This document shows positions 1 through 7,977 of a stretch of DNA of 64,000 nucleotides, piece by piece. The DNA is from Pleurocapsa minor HA4230-MV1 (lineage in GTDB: Bacteria > Cyanobacteriota > Cyanobacteriia > Cyanobacteriales > Xenococcaceae): contig JAHHHZ010000036.1 in NCBI GenBank assembly GCA_019359095.1, forward strand, positions 434,001 through 498,000, given 5' to 3'. Made by a program: the position numbers and the translations under genes. Within the stretch, counting starts at the first letter, position 1. Every line of letters starts with the position of its first letter. The notes under the pieces are model-generated. The model was not told where the DNA came from, did not search any database, and saw only the letters and a list, made by a program, of their open reading frames with translations.

Positions 1-186
1 CCACAATACATCTCATGATTGATGCAAAATAATCTTGTAATTCGTTAAATCTGAAGAAAATATTGAAAAATAAATATTCTGCGTCTTAGTCTTATACGAT
101 TCATGTAGAGTAATTTAAGAGTTTATTTTACTTCTATACCGAGTCTGTTCGCCAGACAGTATGTTAGCCAATCAGCTTCTAAATTT

Positions 187-2007
187 GTGAACAATTCTGC
201 CATCAGACCTGCATTCAATAATGTACTCCCTTTATTGAATAGTGAGTTGTCAACCAGAACGATGATTGATGCTCAGCAAAAGTCCGCCGAAGACAAATTA
301 CGCCAAGATTTGCAAAACAGTGAAGCCAAATATCTAATGGCGACTGAAATAACCAGCGATGGCATTTGGGCCTGGGATTTAAGTAGCGATCGCGTTGAGT
401 ATTCCGCACGTTGGAAGTCGATGATCGGCTGTGGTGAGCAAGAGATTAATCATAGTCTGATCGAATGGCTGGTTCGAGTCCATCCCACAGATGTAGAAAA
501 GCTTAAAAGGCATTTAACAGAGTGCTGGCAAGGAAAAGTTGAGCGCTTTGAAGTGGAATATTCTTTGTTACACCGAGATGGAGAGTATCGTTTGATGCGG
601 TGTAAATGTATTGCTGTGGCTAATTTGGCTGGAGTAGTTTGCCAATTGATTGGCGCTCAAACGGATCTGACTCAAGATCGGCAAATTAAAGCTAGGCTGA
701 ATCATCAATTCGATCACGATCGATTAACTAAATTACCCAATCGCCAGCTATTTATTGAAAAGCTGCAAGAACTGTCGCGACTTAAGCAGCATCCAGAATA
801 CTCCTTTGGCATTTTGTGCTTGGACTTAGATCGATTCAAAAATATTAACCACAACTTTGGCGATGAAATTGGCGATCGCATTTTAGTCGAAATTGTTCGT
901 CAGCTAGAGTCCTGTCTTAGACCTCAAGATATCTTGGCTCGTTTGGGGGGAGACGAATTTGCCATCCTCTTAACTAGTTTTGTCAACGAGCAGCGTCCTG
1001 CTGCCATTGCTTCTCAGATTCAGCAGCAGCTGTCAACACCAATTAAAATCGCCGAGTATTCTATTTTAGTCAGTACCAGTATCGGCATTGCTACTCCCGA
1101 CACTAGCGACCTATCAGCAAATACCACCAATGGATTGCTGCAATCTTTACAGAATGCCGAACTTGCTATGTATCAGGCAAAAGCCAGGGGACAAGCCTGT
1201 AATCAAGTATTTGAGTCGAGGTTGCATCTGCAAAGCCTAGAAAAAACTAGGTCGGAGGATGATTTGCGCAAGGCACTCGAACAAGGGCAGTTTGTACTAT
1301 ACTATCAACCTTTAGTACAGTTAGTCGACCAGCAGCTAATCGGATTTGAAGCCTTAATTCGCTGGGAGCATCCTGTGCGGGGTTTAATCTCTCCAGGCGA
1401 TTTTATTCCTTTAGCCGAAGCTACGGGGTTAATTATACCAATTGGCTGGTGGGTATTGCGTTCGGCTTGTGAGCAAATGGTGCAGTGGCAAAAAAATTCA
1501 GCGGCTAAATCAATTTTTGTTAGTGTTAATATTACAGGCAAGCAGTTTTCTCAACCCTACGCAGGAGATATTATTGCCCAGATTTTAATGGAGACAGGCT
1601 TAAATCCAAAATGTCTGAAGCTGGAAATTACTGAAAGCGAGATCATCGAAAACATAGCTTTGGTATTGCCTACGGTAGAGAGGCTTAAAAGCTTGGGAGT
1701 TCAACTATCAATGGATGATTTTGGTACTGGCTATTCTTCTCTCAGCTATCTCCACTGTTTACCAGTTGACACCCTCAAGATCGATCGCTCATTTATTCAG
1801 GGTATGGAAAGCGATCGCCATCAGTTAGAATTAGTCAAAACCATTATTAAGCTCGCCGAAGTATTTGAGCTAGATTTAATCGCCGAAGGAATTGAGACCC
1901 AAACCCAGTGTGCCGAGTTGATTGAGCTTCAATGCAAGTATGGACAAGGTTATTTATTTTCCAAACCTGTTAATAGTGCGATCGCAGCTACTTTCTTCAA
2001 TTCTTAA
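187..2007 (+). CDS. PAS-GGDEF-EAL cyclic-di-GMP turnover protein
   Basis: This cytoplasmic protein should make and/or break down cyclic di-GMP. A PAS domain (about residues 45-165, with the typical WAWDL and WLVRVHP pieces) is followed by a GGDEF domain with an intact GGDEF signature at residues 254-258, and an EAL domain whose signature is at about 388-390. The EAL domain keeps DDFGTGYSSLSYL and the IAEGIET motif, so both catalytic halves look intact. No membrane segment is seen, so the input is probably a soluble signal read by the PAS domain. The start is a GTG; no better ATG lies near it. A separate receiver gene follows 152 bp downstream on the same strand. Domain assignment is firm; which activity dominates cannot be told from sequence. 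Confidence 0.93.
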   Translation: MNNSAIRPAFNNVLPLLNSELSTRTMIDAQQKSAEDKLRQDLQNSEAKYLMATEITSDGIWAWDLSSDRVEYSARWKSMIGCGEQEINHSLIEWLVRVHPTDVEKLKRHLTECWQGKVERFEVEYSLLHRDGEYRLMRCKCIAVANLAGVVCQLIGAQTDLTQDRQIKARLNHQFDHDRLTKLPNRQLFIEKLQELSRLKQHPEYSFGILCLDLDRFKNINHNFGDEIGDRILVEIVRQLESCLRPQDILARLGGDEFAILLTSFVNEQRPAAIASQIQQQLSTPIKIAEYSILVSTSIGIATPDTSDLSANTTNGLLQSLQNAELAMYQAKARGQACNQVFESRLHLQSLEKTRSEDDLRKALEQGQFVLYYQPLVQLVDQQLIGFEALIRWEHPVRGLISPGDFIPLAEATGLIIPIGWWVLRSACEQMVQWQKNSAAKSIFVSVNITGKQFSQPYAGDIIAQILMETGLNPKCLKLEITESEIIENIALVLPTVERLKSLGVQLSMDDFGTGYSSLSYLHCLPVDTLKIDRSFIQGMESDRHQLELVKTIIKLAEVFELDLIAEGIETQTQCAELIELQCKYGQGYLFSKPVNSAIAATFFNS

Positions 2008-2159
2008 ATTATAGATTATTCAATATTGATAGTTGCAATGATGCTGGACTTTAATTGAAGCATTGATAAATAAAACTGTATACTTAATCAATAAATTTTC
2101 AATAAAGCGATTGAAGCGCAATGCTGCGAGCTAGCTTTAGCCCTAAACCATAATTTTAG

Positions 2160-2912
2160 ATGATTAACGTTCTTATTGTAGACGATCAGAATTTAACTCA
2201 TAGATTAATAGAAACTTATTTAGAACCAGATTCCGAAATCAATATAGTTGGTTTTGCCCATGATGGTCAGGAGGCAATCGAACAAATTCCTCGTTTACAG
2301 CCAGATGTAATCTTGATGGATGTGGAAATGCCTAAAATGGATGGCTTAACCGCCACTAAAATTATTACTCAGCAGTTCCCCCAGTCCAAAGTATTAATTC
2401 TTACTGTTCATGATAACGAGGAACATTTATGCACAGCGCTTACAAATGGTGCGAAGGGATATTTATTAAAAAATACCACAGCACAAGAGCTTAAAAATGC
2501 AATTTACTACGTTAATCAAGGGTATTTTCAGTTAAGTGTCGGACTGATTGAAAAATATCTGCACAAAATCATTACTAGCAAATCAGAAGTTGAAGAAGTT
2601 TCTGAGATTAAGCGTAAGGTAAATCATCTGTATAAATCTCTAGACAAAATAGAAAATAGATTAAAACAGATAAAACAAAACTCTAGCGAAGATTTGAGAG
2701 AGCATTTAGAAGTTAAGATTCAAGACATAATACAAGCAGAAATGAGAATGGTTCACGATCACGACTCAAATCTTCAGTTTAAAGTTGACCGAATGAAACA
2801 TAGTCAGGAACGATTAGAAAAAAGCGTTGGTTACCTGTTTAAAATTCAAATTGCCTGTATAGTAGTTACTTTACTGTTTATTTGTTATCTTATTTTCTCC
2901 AGTCTCAGCTAG
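2160..2912 (+). CDS. Response regulator receiver with coiled coil and C-terminal membrane helix
   Basis: The first 120 residues are a receiver domain of the NarL type: acidic pair DD at 8-9, phospho-acceptor Asp54 in ILMDVEMP, and the conserved lysine at 104 in YLLKN. The helix-turn-helix that normally follows in this family is absent. Instead there is a long charged, coiled-coil-like stretch (about 140-225) and a hydrophobic helix at the extreme C terminus (about 228-248, rich in I, V, L and F). The protein therefore looks like a tail-anchored receiver rather than a transcription factor. It follows the GGDEF-EAL gene and may share its signalling pathway, which is inference from position only. 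Confidence 0.85.
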   Translation: MINVLIVDDQNLTHRLIETYLEPDSEINIVGFAHDGQEAIEQIPRLQPDVILMDVEMPKMDGLTATKIITQQFPQSKVLILTVHDNEEHLCTALTNGAKGYLLKNTTAQELKNAIYYVNQGYFQLSVGLIEKYLHKIITSKSEVEEVSEIKRKVNHLYKSLDKIENRLKQIKQNSSEDLREHLEVKIQDIIQAEMRMVHDHDSNLQFKVDRMKHSQERLEKSVGYLFKIQIACIVVTLLFICYLIFSSLS

Positions 2913-2925
2913 AGGATGAATTAAA

Positions 2926-3150
2926 TTAACTAACGTTTTTGCTAGGATTAACTAACAAATTTTTATTGAGCGCATTGCGATAAGATAGTCGGGATTTAAT
3001 ATTATCCGTATAAGAAAGCTCCTTCTGTAAATATTTCCAGATCGACTCACAAGCTTCATAACTGCCAACTGTAGCCAGTAGGCGATCGCCTTGATAAATC
3101 CCCCACCTTTGGTTCTCTGCTTGCTTTATTTCGTATTTGAGGTCAGACAT
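2926..3150 (-). CDS. Small conserved-looking hypothetical protein (74 aa)
   Basis: Not recognised with certainty. The N-terminal 45 residues read like a compact beta-beta-alpha unit (RWGIYQGDRLLATVGSYEAC), a layout resembling small DUF2188-like proteins; the last 25 residues are polar and look disordered. It has an ATG start, carries a HIP1 site inside the frame, and has no obvious Shine-Dalgarno. A 68-residue open frame on the opposite strand overlaps its 5' part but has poor composition, so this strand is preferred. It converges on the receiver gene, whose stop is 14 bp away. Confidence 0.5.
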   Translation of the reverse strand: MSDLKYEIKQAENQRWGIYQGDRLLATVGSYEACESIWKYLQKELSYTDNIKSRLSYRNALNKNLLVNPSKNVS

Positions 3151-3349
3151 TACAAAAGTTTGCTTATCTTATTATTTATTTATATACTTACATTAAAAAA
3201 CTGTACTTTTTTAAATAAATCTATCTTAAGTTTAATCTTAGATTTAAAGCTACGTGATGCCGTGAGCAAAACAACAATCTTAAGGATTTCTCAATAATTA
3301 AAGCTTAAGGTAAACTGAGCGGAATTTAGATCGAGTATCAATTATATAT

Positions 3350-4114
3350 ATGCAACGGAGAAGTTTATGCAAGTTTTTGTTAGTGGAGGCGATCGCTTTA
3401 AAATGTTTTAACACTGATAAAGCACAGGCGAGTACCTGGAGTTATCAAGGAGAAACAGGCACAGATTTCTGGGGAGAACTCGATCCCAAGTTTCAGACTT
3501 GTCGTTCGGGTCAAGCTCAATCACCGATTAATATAGAGGGGTCTGGATTTACTTTGAATGTTGGTAGTCTAGACTTAAATTATCAAGATACTCCACTGAC
3601 AATCGTTAACAACGGTCGTACTATTAGAGTTGATTATCAATCTGGAAGCAGCTTGACTCTAGATGGTCAAGTATATGAACTATTGCAGTTTCACTTTCAT
3701 CAACCTAGTGAGCATTTAATTTCAGGCAAGGCTGCCGAAATGGAAGCGCATTTTGTACATCAAAACCAAGCTACAGGAGATTTAGTAGTTTTGGCAGTAT
3801 TAATGTCAGAAGGAGAGATGAGTCAAGCGCTAGAATCCATTTGGCAGCAAATACCTCGATCTGATGCTCAAACATCTCAGGTGTCTGACTTAACGATTAA
3901 TGCGTTGCAGTTACTACCCGAAAACAGTCAGCAATACTATCGCTATCAAGGTTCTCTGACTACGCCTCCCTGTTCAGAAATTGTTACCTGGCTAGTTTTG
4001 AAACAACCTGTATCAGTCTCTAAAGCGCAATTAACCAGATTTTTTCAAGCGATCGGCAACAACGCTAGACCAGTACAGGCTTTAAATCAAAGATCTTTAC
4101 TCCAGTTTAATTAG
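3350..4114 (+). CDS. Alpha-type carbonic anhydrase, exported
   Basis: It catalyses reversible hydration of CO2 to bicarbonate, probably in the periplasm. The family is recognised from WSY at 30-32, QSPINI at 57-62, and the zinc histidines His115, His117 (in QFHFHQPSEH) and His134 (in MEAHFVH). TTPPCSE near 203-209 is also typical, and Cys51 and Cys207 could form the usual disulphide. The N terminus (residues 1-28) starts with arginines and ends in KAQA-S, consistent with a signal peptide, although the hydrophobic core is short. Length (254) is normal for the family. Alpha-class enzymes are less common than beta-class ones in cyanobacteria; a periplasmic enzyme would aid inorganic carbon supply. 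Confidence 0.93.
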   Translation: MQRRSLCKFLLVEAIALKCFNTDKAQASTWSYQGETGTDFWGELDPKFQTCRSGQAQSPINIEGSGFTLNVGSLDLNYQDTPLTIVNNGRTIRVDYQSGSSLTLDGQVYELLQFHFHQPSEHLISGKAAEMEAHFVHQNQATGDLVVLAVLMSEGEMSQALESIWQQIPRSDAQTSQVSDLTINALQLLPENSQQYYRYQGSLTTPPCSEIVTWLVLKQPVSVSKAQLTRFFQAIGNNARPVQALNQRSLLQFN

Positions 4115-4220
4115 TAAAAATTTGCATTCTTCAACTGACTGCTCCGTTAAAATTGTTGATACTTCTTTGCTAAAGCTAATGTGACACAAGATAAAAGTCT
4201 CCTAAAAAATTCCCTAAAGG

Positions 4221-4310
4221 GCGACACGGAGTTAGTACCCTTGCGGTATACACCTTCGGACGATGCGAAGCGAGTGCTTTAGTATAAGCTCCTGCGTCGC
4301 CCGTCGCACA
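4221..4310. repeat. GC-rich dispersed palindromic repeat, copy 1
   Basis: A locally GC-rich patch in an AT-rich spacer. Its first part (GCGACACGGAGTTAGT...) closely matches the reverse complement of a segment inside the NTF2-like gene at 60246-60303 (GCGACACGAAGTTAGT, then CCTTTAGGATAC against CCCTTGCGGTATAC). Related pieces (CGCTTCGCAT, CCTTTAGG) occur in the insertion at 46106-46265. It contains no open frame and can form several short hairpins. Confidence 0.6.
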
Positions 4311-4342
4311 GATAACTTAAGGCTTACAGCTTATAGCTTTTT

Positions 4343-4383
4343 GATAACTTTGTGGTAAGCAGTTTAATTCCACTGAAACTCTT
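4343..4383 (+). repeat. 42-bp dispersed element beside heptamer array, copy A
   Basis: The sequence ATAACTTTGTGGTAAGCAG followed by TTTAATTCCACTGAAAC is present in inverted orientation at 57394-57438, with only a few mismatches. In both places it directly abuts a run of CCCATTA/TAATGGG heptamers, so the two parts form one composite repeat. Confidence 0.6.
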
Positions 4384-4486
4384 TACCCATTACCCATTAC
4401 CCATTACCCATTACCCATTACCCATTACCCATTACCCATTACCCATTACCCATTACCCATTACCCATTACCCATTACCCATTACCC
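4384..4486 (+). repeat. Heptanucleotide tandem array (TACCCAT), about 14.7 copies
   Basis: Fourteen perfect consecutive 7-bp units plus a partial unit end only 5 bp before the proA start codon. Short heptanucleotide tandem repeats of this kind (STRR) are known from cyanobacteria. Here the array occupies the place where the proA ribosome-binding site should be; no purine-rich Shine-Dalgarno is visible. Copy number could vary by slippage. Confidence 0.95.
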
Positions 4487-4491
4487 TTAGT

Positions 4492-5796
4492 ATGATTGCT
4501 TCCCAAACAGAATCACTTTCTTTAACCACAATTGCGCAACAAACCCGTGCAGCAGCACTTAAACTAGCTGTCTTATCAACCGAAGACCGCAACTCTGCTT
4601 TAGAAGCAGTAGCAAAAGCTCTGGAAATAGCTACTCCTGATATAATTGCTGCCAATGAAGCGGATCTTAAGGCAGCCGAGTCCGAGCATATTGCCCCCGC
4701 ACTATATTCTAGATTAAAGCTAGGGGAGTCTAAATTACAAGCTGCGATCGCAGGAGTTAGAGATGTCTCAAAACTAGCAGATCCCATCGGCGTTACTCAG
4801 ATTCACCGTGAGTTAGATGAAGGTTTGATTTTAAAGCGGGTAACTTGTCCTTTAGGGGTTTTAGGCATTATTTTTGAAGCGCGTCCTGAAGCCTTAATTC
4901 AGATTACTAGTTTGGCAATTAAATCTGGTAACGGGGTAATTCTTAAAGGTGGGAAGGAAGCAATTAACTCTTGTCAGGTTTTAACCAAGGTTATTACTCA
5001 AGCATTAGCAGCGACCAAAGTTGACCCTGCTGCGGTGCAGTTATTGACCACTAGAGCAGAAATTAAGCAGTTATTAGAACTTGACCAGTATGTAGACCTA
5101 ATCATTCCTAGAGGCTCTAACTCTTTTGTTCGCTATGTACAGGATAATACTCGTATTCCTGTTTTGGGTCATGCGGACGGCATCTGTCATCTGTATCTAG
5201 ACAAAGCAGCGGATTTAGCCAAGTCAATTAAAATTGCCGTTGATGCAAAAACACATTATCCCGCAGCCTGTAATGCGATCGAAACTTTATTAGTACATCA
5301 AAATATCGCCCAGGAGTTTTTACCCCAAATTGCTCAGGCGTTAAATGCCGAGGGAGTAGAATTACGCGGGGATGAGGCAACTAGAAAGATTATTGAGGCT
5401 AAACCGGCTCAAGAACATGATTGGCAAACAGAATACAGTGATTTAATTCTGGCAATAAAAATAGTCGATTCTCTAGAGACAGCGATCGCCCATATTAATC
5501 AATATGGCTCAAGACATACCGAGGCGATTGTCACAGAAGATAGCCATGCAGCAGAGATGTTTGGCGATCGCGTAGATGCTGCGGGAGTGTATCATAATTG
5601 TTCAACTCGCTTTGCTGATGGTTTTCGCTATGGTTTTGGTGCAGAAGTTGGTATCAGTACACAACAGATGCCTCCCCGTGGCCCAGTTGGCTTGGAAGGT
5701 TTAGTTACTTATAAATATAAGCTGACTGGCGATGGTCATATTGCGGCTAGCTATACAGGCAAGGATGCTAAAGCTTATACTCACCGTGATTATTGA
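4492..5796 (+). CDS. proA: Gamma-glutamyl phosphate reductase
   Basis: It reduces gamma-glutamyl phosphate to glutamate-5-semialdehyde with NADPH, the second step of proline synthesis, in the cytoplasm. The aldehyde-dehydrogenase-like fold is recognised by [18 protein letters not shown], the [15 protein letters not shown] stretch, the RGSNSF segment, the active-site cysteine in [11 protein letters not shown], and the C-terminal [14 protein letters not shown]. Length (434) is normal. The heptamer array ends 5 bp before the ATG, leaving no room for an ordinary ribosome-binding site. folB follows after 16 bp, so the two genes are probably cotranscribed. Confidence 0.96.
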   Translation: MIASQTESLSLTTIAQQTRAAALKLAVLSTEDRNSALEAVAKALEIATPDIIAANEADLKAAESEHIAPALYSRLKLGESKLQAAIAGVRDVSKLADPIGVTQIHRELDEGLILKRVTCPLGVLGIIFEARPEALIQITSLAIKSGNGVILKGGKEAINSCQVLTKVITQALAATKVDPAAVQLLTTRAEIKQLLELDQYVDLIIPRGSNSFVRYVQDNTRIPVLGHADGICHLYLDKAADLAKSIKIAVDAKTHYPAACNAIETLLVHQNIAQEFLPQIAQALNAEGVELRGDEATRKIIEAKPAQEHDWQTEYSDLILAIKIVDSLETAIAHINQYGSRHTEAIVTEDSHAAEMFGDRVDAAGVYHNCSTRFADGFRYGFGAEVGISTQQMPPRGPVGLEGLVTYKYKLTGDGHIAASYTGKDAKAYTHRDY

Positions 5797-5812
5797 TTAT
5801 TGATTATTGATT

Positions 5813-6172
5813 ATGGATTCAATTCAAGTTAGTGGTATTCGTGCTTATGGCTATGTCGGGTATTTACCTGAAGAGAAGGTCTTAGGACAATGGTTTGAAG
5901 TCGATTTAACTCTGTGGGTAGACTTGAGTGCTGCGGGAATAAGTGACGATATTACGGATACTTTAGACTATCGAGAAGCGATCGCCATTGTCAAAGAACA
6001 GATTACTACCGCTAAGTTCGATCTAGTCGAAAAGTTAGTTAGTGCGATCGCTGACAAAATTTTAAGCCTGGAAAAAGTAAGTCAAGTTCAAGTTAAGCTA
6101 TCAAAACCAGCAGCGCCGATTCCTGATTTTAATGGTCGTATTACTTTAGATATTATTCGCAGCATAGCTTAA
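5813..6172 (+). CDS. folB: Dihydroneopterin aldolase
   Basis: It converts 7,8-dihydroneopterin to 6-hydroxymethyl-7,8-dihydropterin and glycolaldehyde in folate synthesis. Family marks are IRAYGYVGYLPEEKVLGQWFEV near the N terminus, TLDYREA in the middle and VKLSKPAAPIPDF near the end, with the usual length of about 119 residues. The ATG at 5813 is chosen over a TTG two codons upstream because known members begin close to MDSIQV. The gene starts 16 bp after the proA stop; that spacer is made of TTATTGA repeats. Confidence 0.94.
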   Translation: MDSIQVSGIRAYGYVGYLPEEKVLGQWFEVDLTLWVDLSAAGISDDITDTLDYREAIAIVKEQITTAKFDLVEKLVSAIADKILSLEKVSQVQVKLSKPAAPIPDFNGRITLDIIRSIA

Positions 6173-6196
6173 ATATACAGAATCTTGCTAATTTGA

Positions 6197-6340
6197 CAAG
6201 TAGTAAGAACACCGAAGTCCCGTGATCCCCGCTTGAATTTTAAGCATTTCCGAGCATGGGGAATGAGAGCCAATTGGGCAAAATTAAGATTAGAAGGCAA
6301 TTCCACAAGTAGATTAGCCGTAGTCGAATTATTCGGTTAG
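6197..6340 (+). pseudogene. Coding-like remnant without start codon (47 codons)
   Basis: The frame ending at the TAG at 6338-6340 reads as a convincing protein C terminus (contains FKHFRAWGMRANWAKL and, at the end, RLAVVELFG). It is bounded upstream by a TGA and has no plausible start with a ribosome-binding site. It looks like the tail of a degraded gene, but I do not recognise the family. Confidence 0.35.
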
Positions 6341-6388
6341 CTAACAGCTTAAAAACAACTTTTAATTATTAATTAAGGATCTTGGTCG

Positions 6389-6562
6389 ATGAATAGAAGA
6401 ATACAGCTCATTACTCTATTGACTTGGCAGTATATTAACCAGCAGCTAGGTCATCAACATTCTGTTTGGAATATTAGACATTTTTGGTATTTATATCAAA
6501 TTACTCTATTTAAAAGATGTTGGGAGCAGGAATGTTCTCAAAAGAGTCATCCGCAGTGTTAA
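6389..6562 (+). CDS. Possible small protein (57 aa), unrecognised
   Basis: An ATG at 6389 is preceded by AAGGA at 6375-6379, a good ribosome-binding position. The frame encodes 57 residues rich in Trp, Gln, His and Ile (for example LLTWQYINQQLGHQHSVW), ending after QKSHPQC. It is basic with an amphipathic look. I recognise no family. It lies in a 700-bp spacer between folB and a FAS1 gene that also contains a coding remnant (6197-6340) and a 37-bp direct repeat, so it could itself be a remnant. Confidence 0.35.
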   Translation: MNRRIQLITLLTWQYINQQLGHQHSVWNIRHFWYLYQITLFKRCWEQECSQKSHPQC

Positions 6563-6697
6563 ATAATCATTAATTAACCTGATGGAATCATAAAAGGGGC
6601 AGGTAGTAAGCTGAAAGTAACGACAAATTCAGCAATCCTGCCCTATGTTTTGTTTATACCAATTTCTCTATGAAAATGCATTAAATTAGATTTGACT

Positions 6698-6771
6698 CCT
6701 TTGCCCTAAACTAAGCGGGATAAACGTCTTTGCGTCTTTGCCCCAAACTAAGCGGGATAAACGTCTTTGCG
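6698..6771. repeat. 37-bp direct repeat, two copies
   Basis: Two adjacent 37-bp units (6698-6734 and 6735-6771) differ at only two positions; each contains AAACTAAGCGGGATAAACG and ends CTTTGCG. No open frame spans them. Apart from this and the two coding-like segments, I see nothing else in the 6173-6871 spacer. Confidence 0.9.
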
Positions 6772-6871
6772 CGAGAATTACAATCAAAATATTAAGTGCA
6801 ACTTTAAAGATAAATGGTATTAGATGCTTTGTTTTACAAGGGTATAAAAATACGTCCGAAATTGAAATAAT

Positions 6872-7273
6872 TTATCCCATTAAAATAACATTATCGATTA
6901 CGTGAATTACGCCGTTATCCGCTTCAATATCTGCTGCAATTACGGTGGCATTCTTAACTTCAAAATTATCAGTAAAATCGAGGGAAATAGGCGCACCTTC
7001 AACAGAAATAACTGACTCAAGTTTGGCTAAATCAGCTTTCATTAATTTACCAGAAACAACATGATAAGTTAAAATTCTTGCTAGTTGAGGCGGATTTTGC
7101 ACTAAAGTTTGAACTGTACCAGGGGGAAGTTTAGCAAAGGCATCATCAGTGGGAGCAAAAACAGTGAAAGGGCCTGGAGTTTTCAAAGTTTCAACTAAGT
7201 TAGCTGCTGTTACGGCAGCAACTAATGTACTAAATCCTTCTGTGTTTACTGCAATATCAACAATATCGGGCAT
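6872..7273 (-). CDS. Fasciclin (FAS1) domain protein
   Basis: A single FAS1 domain fills the protein. The H1 motif is visible as [15 protein letters not shown] (about 37-51), the central YHVV at about 71-74, and the H2 region as [13 protein letters not shown] at the C terminus. FAS1 domains act in adhesion or protein-protein contacts and in bacteria are usually exported. Here no signal peptide is present, which is common for short single-domain cyanobacterial members. Length (133) matches that group. It stands alone on the minus strand; its partner or substrate is unknown. Confidence 0.93.
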   Translation of the reverse strand: MPDIVDIAVNTEGFSTLVAAVTAANLVETLKTPGPFTVFAPTDDAFAKLPPGTVQTLVQNPPQLARILTYHVVSGKLMKADLAKLESVISVEGAPISLDFTDNFEVKNATVIAADIEADNGVIHVIDNVILMG

Positions 7274-7445
7274 ATTTATAAATGTTGTATGTCTATTGAT
7301 TTTATCTTCGTTTATTTAGTCAATTGTATAGTATATTCACTTCAAAAAAATCAAAAATACCAGCTAAATATTAGTTTAATTATTGCTAATAATTTTAAAT
7401 TAATACTATTTTAAATTATCTTCTAAGTCTGGCAATTTTATCTAA

Positions 7446-7775
7446 TTACTGATGAAATTTGGGATACAACATCGCCTTAACAGGAGATTTCCCGATCAGA
7501 TGTTGCTTAATTACGGTGTCAACTTCATCGGGGTGAACTTGCCAGTACCAAACTCGATCTGGTTCTATAACAACCATTGAACCATTTCCACACTGTCCTA
7601 GACAAGGAACAGAGATCAGTTCAACCCCTGGAGGTAAGTTTTGGGCAAAATTCTGCCATACAGTCTGCGCCTGGTATTTACGGCAGCTACGCCCGCGACA
7701 AACTACTACTTTTTTCCCAGATGTTGGAGATGATGGATTATGAGCGATCGCTGATAAATCTGTTTCTGATGTCAT
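7446..7775 (-). CDS. Thioredoxin-fold (2Fe-2S) ferredoxin-like protein
   Basis: A small soluble protein of the thioredoxin-like [2Fe-2S] ferredoxin family, presumably an electron carrier. Counting from the ATG at 7775, four cysteines stand in the family pattern: Cys26 and Cys31 in VCRGRSC, Cys58 and Cys62 in PCLGQCGNG. A short basic tail follows. A TTG five codons upstream keeps the frame open, but the ATG fits better and gives 109 residues. It lies alone between the FAS1 gene and the divergently oriented chelatase-like gene; its redox partner is not evident. Confidence 0.88.
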   Translation of the reverse strand: MTSETDLSAIAHNPSSPTSGKKVVVCRGRSCRKYQAQTVWQNFAQNLPPGVELISVPCLGQCGNGSMVVIEPDRVWYWQVHPDEVDTVIKQHLIGKSPVKAMLYPKFHQ

Positions 7776-7977
7776 CACTACACAATTCAAGTAAATTAAA
7801 GTTTAATTTATGCTGCTAAATCTTAACTTTTTCAATGCCCTAGGGGGGCATCGAGGTTAAATGTGCTAGCTTAATTAGTAATAGGACTTGGACTTTAGTT
7901 TATCTCGGCAAAAGACGGCATATATCTCTTCTAAATCCGATTCACAAATTAATTCAATTTATCAAAGGAAGTAGCAA

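Noticed and set aside
3091-3297. 68-residue open frame on the plus strand
   Set aside because: It overlaps the more plausible minus-strand small gene, is made largely of Leu, Ile and Phe from AT-rich DNA, and has no good ribosome-binding site.
4384-4486. CRISPR array
   Set aside because: The 7-bp units are directly adjacent with no spacers; no cas gene lies in the window.
7845-7865. Possible terminator hairpin near ATGCCC...GGGCAT
   Set aside because: The stem is only 6 bp and is followed by no T tract on either strand.
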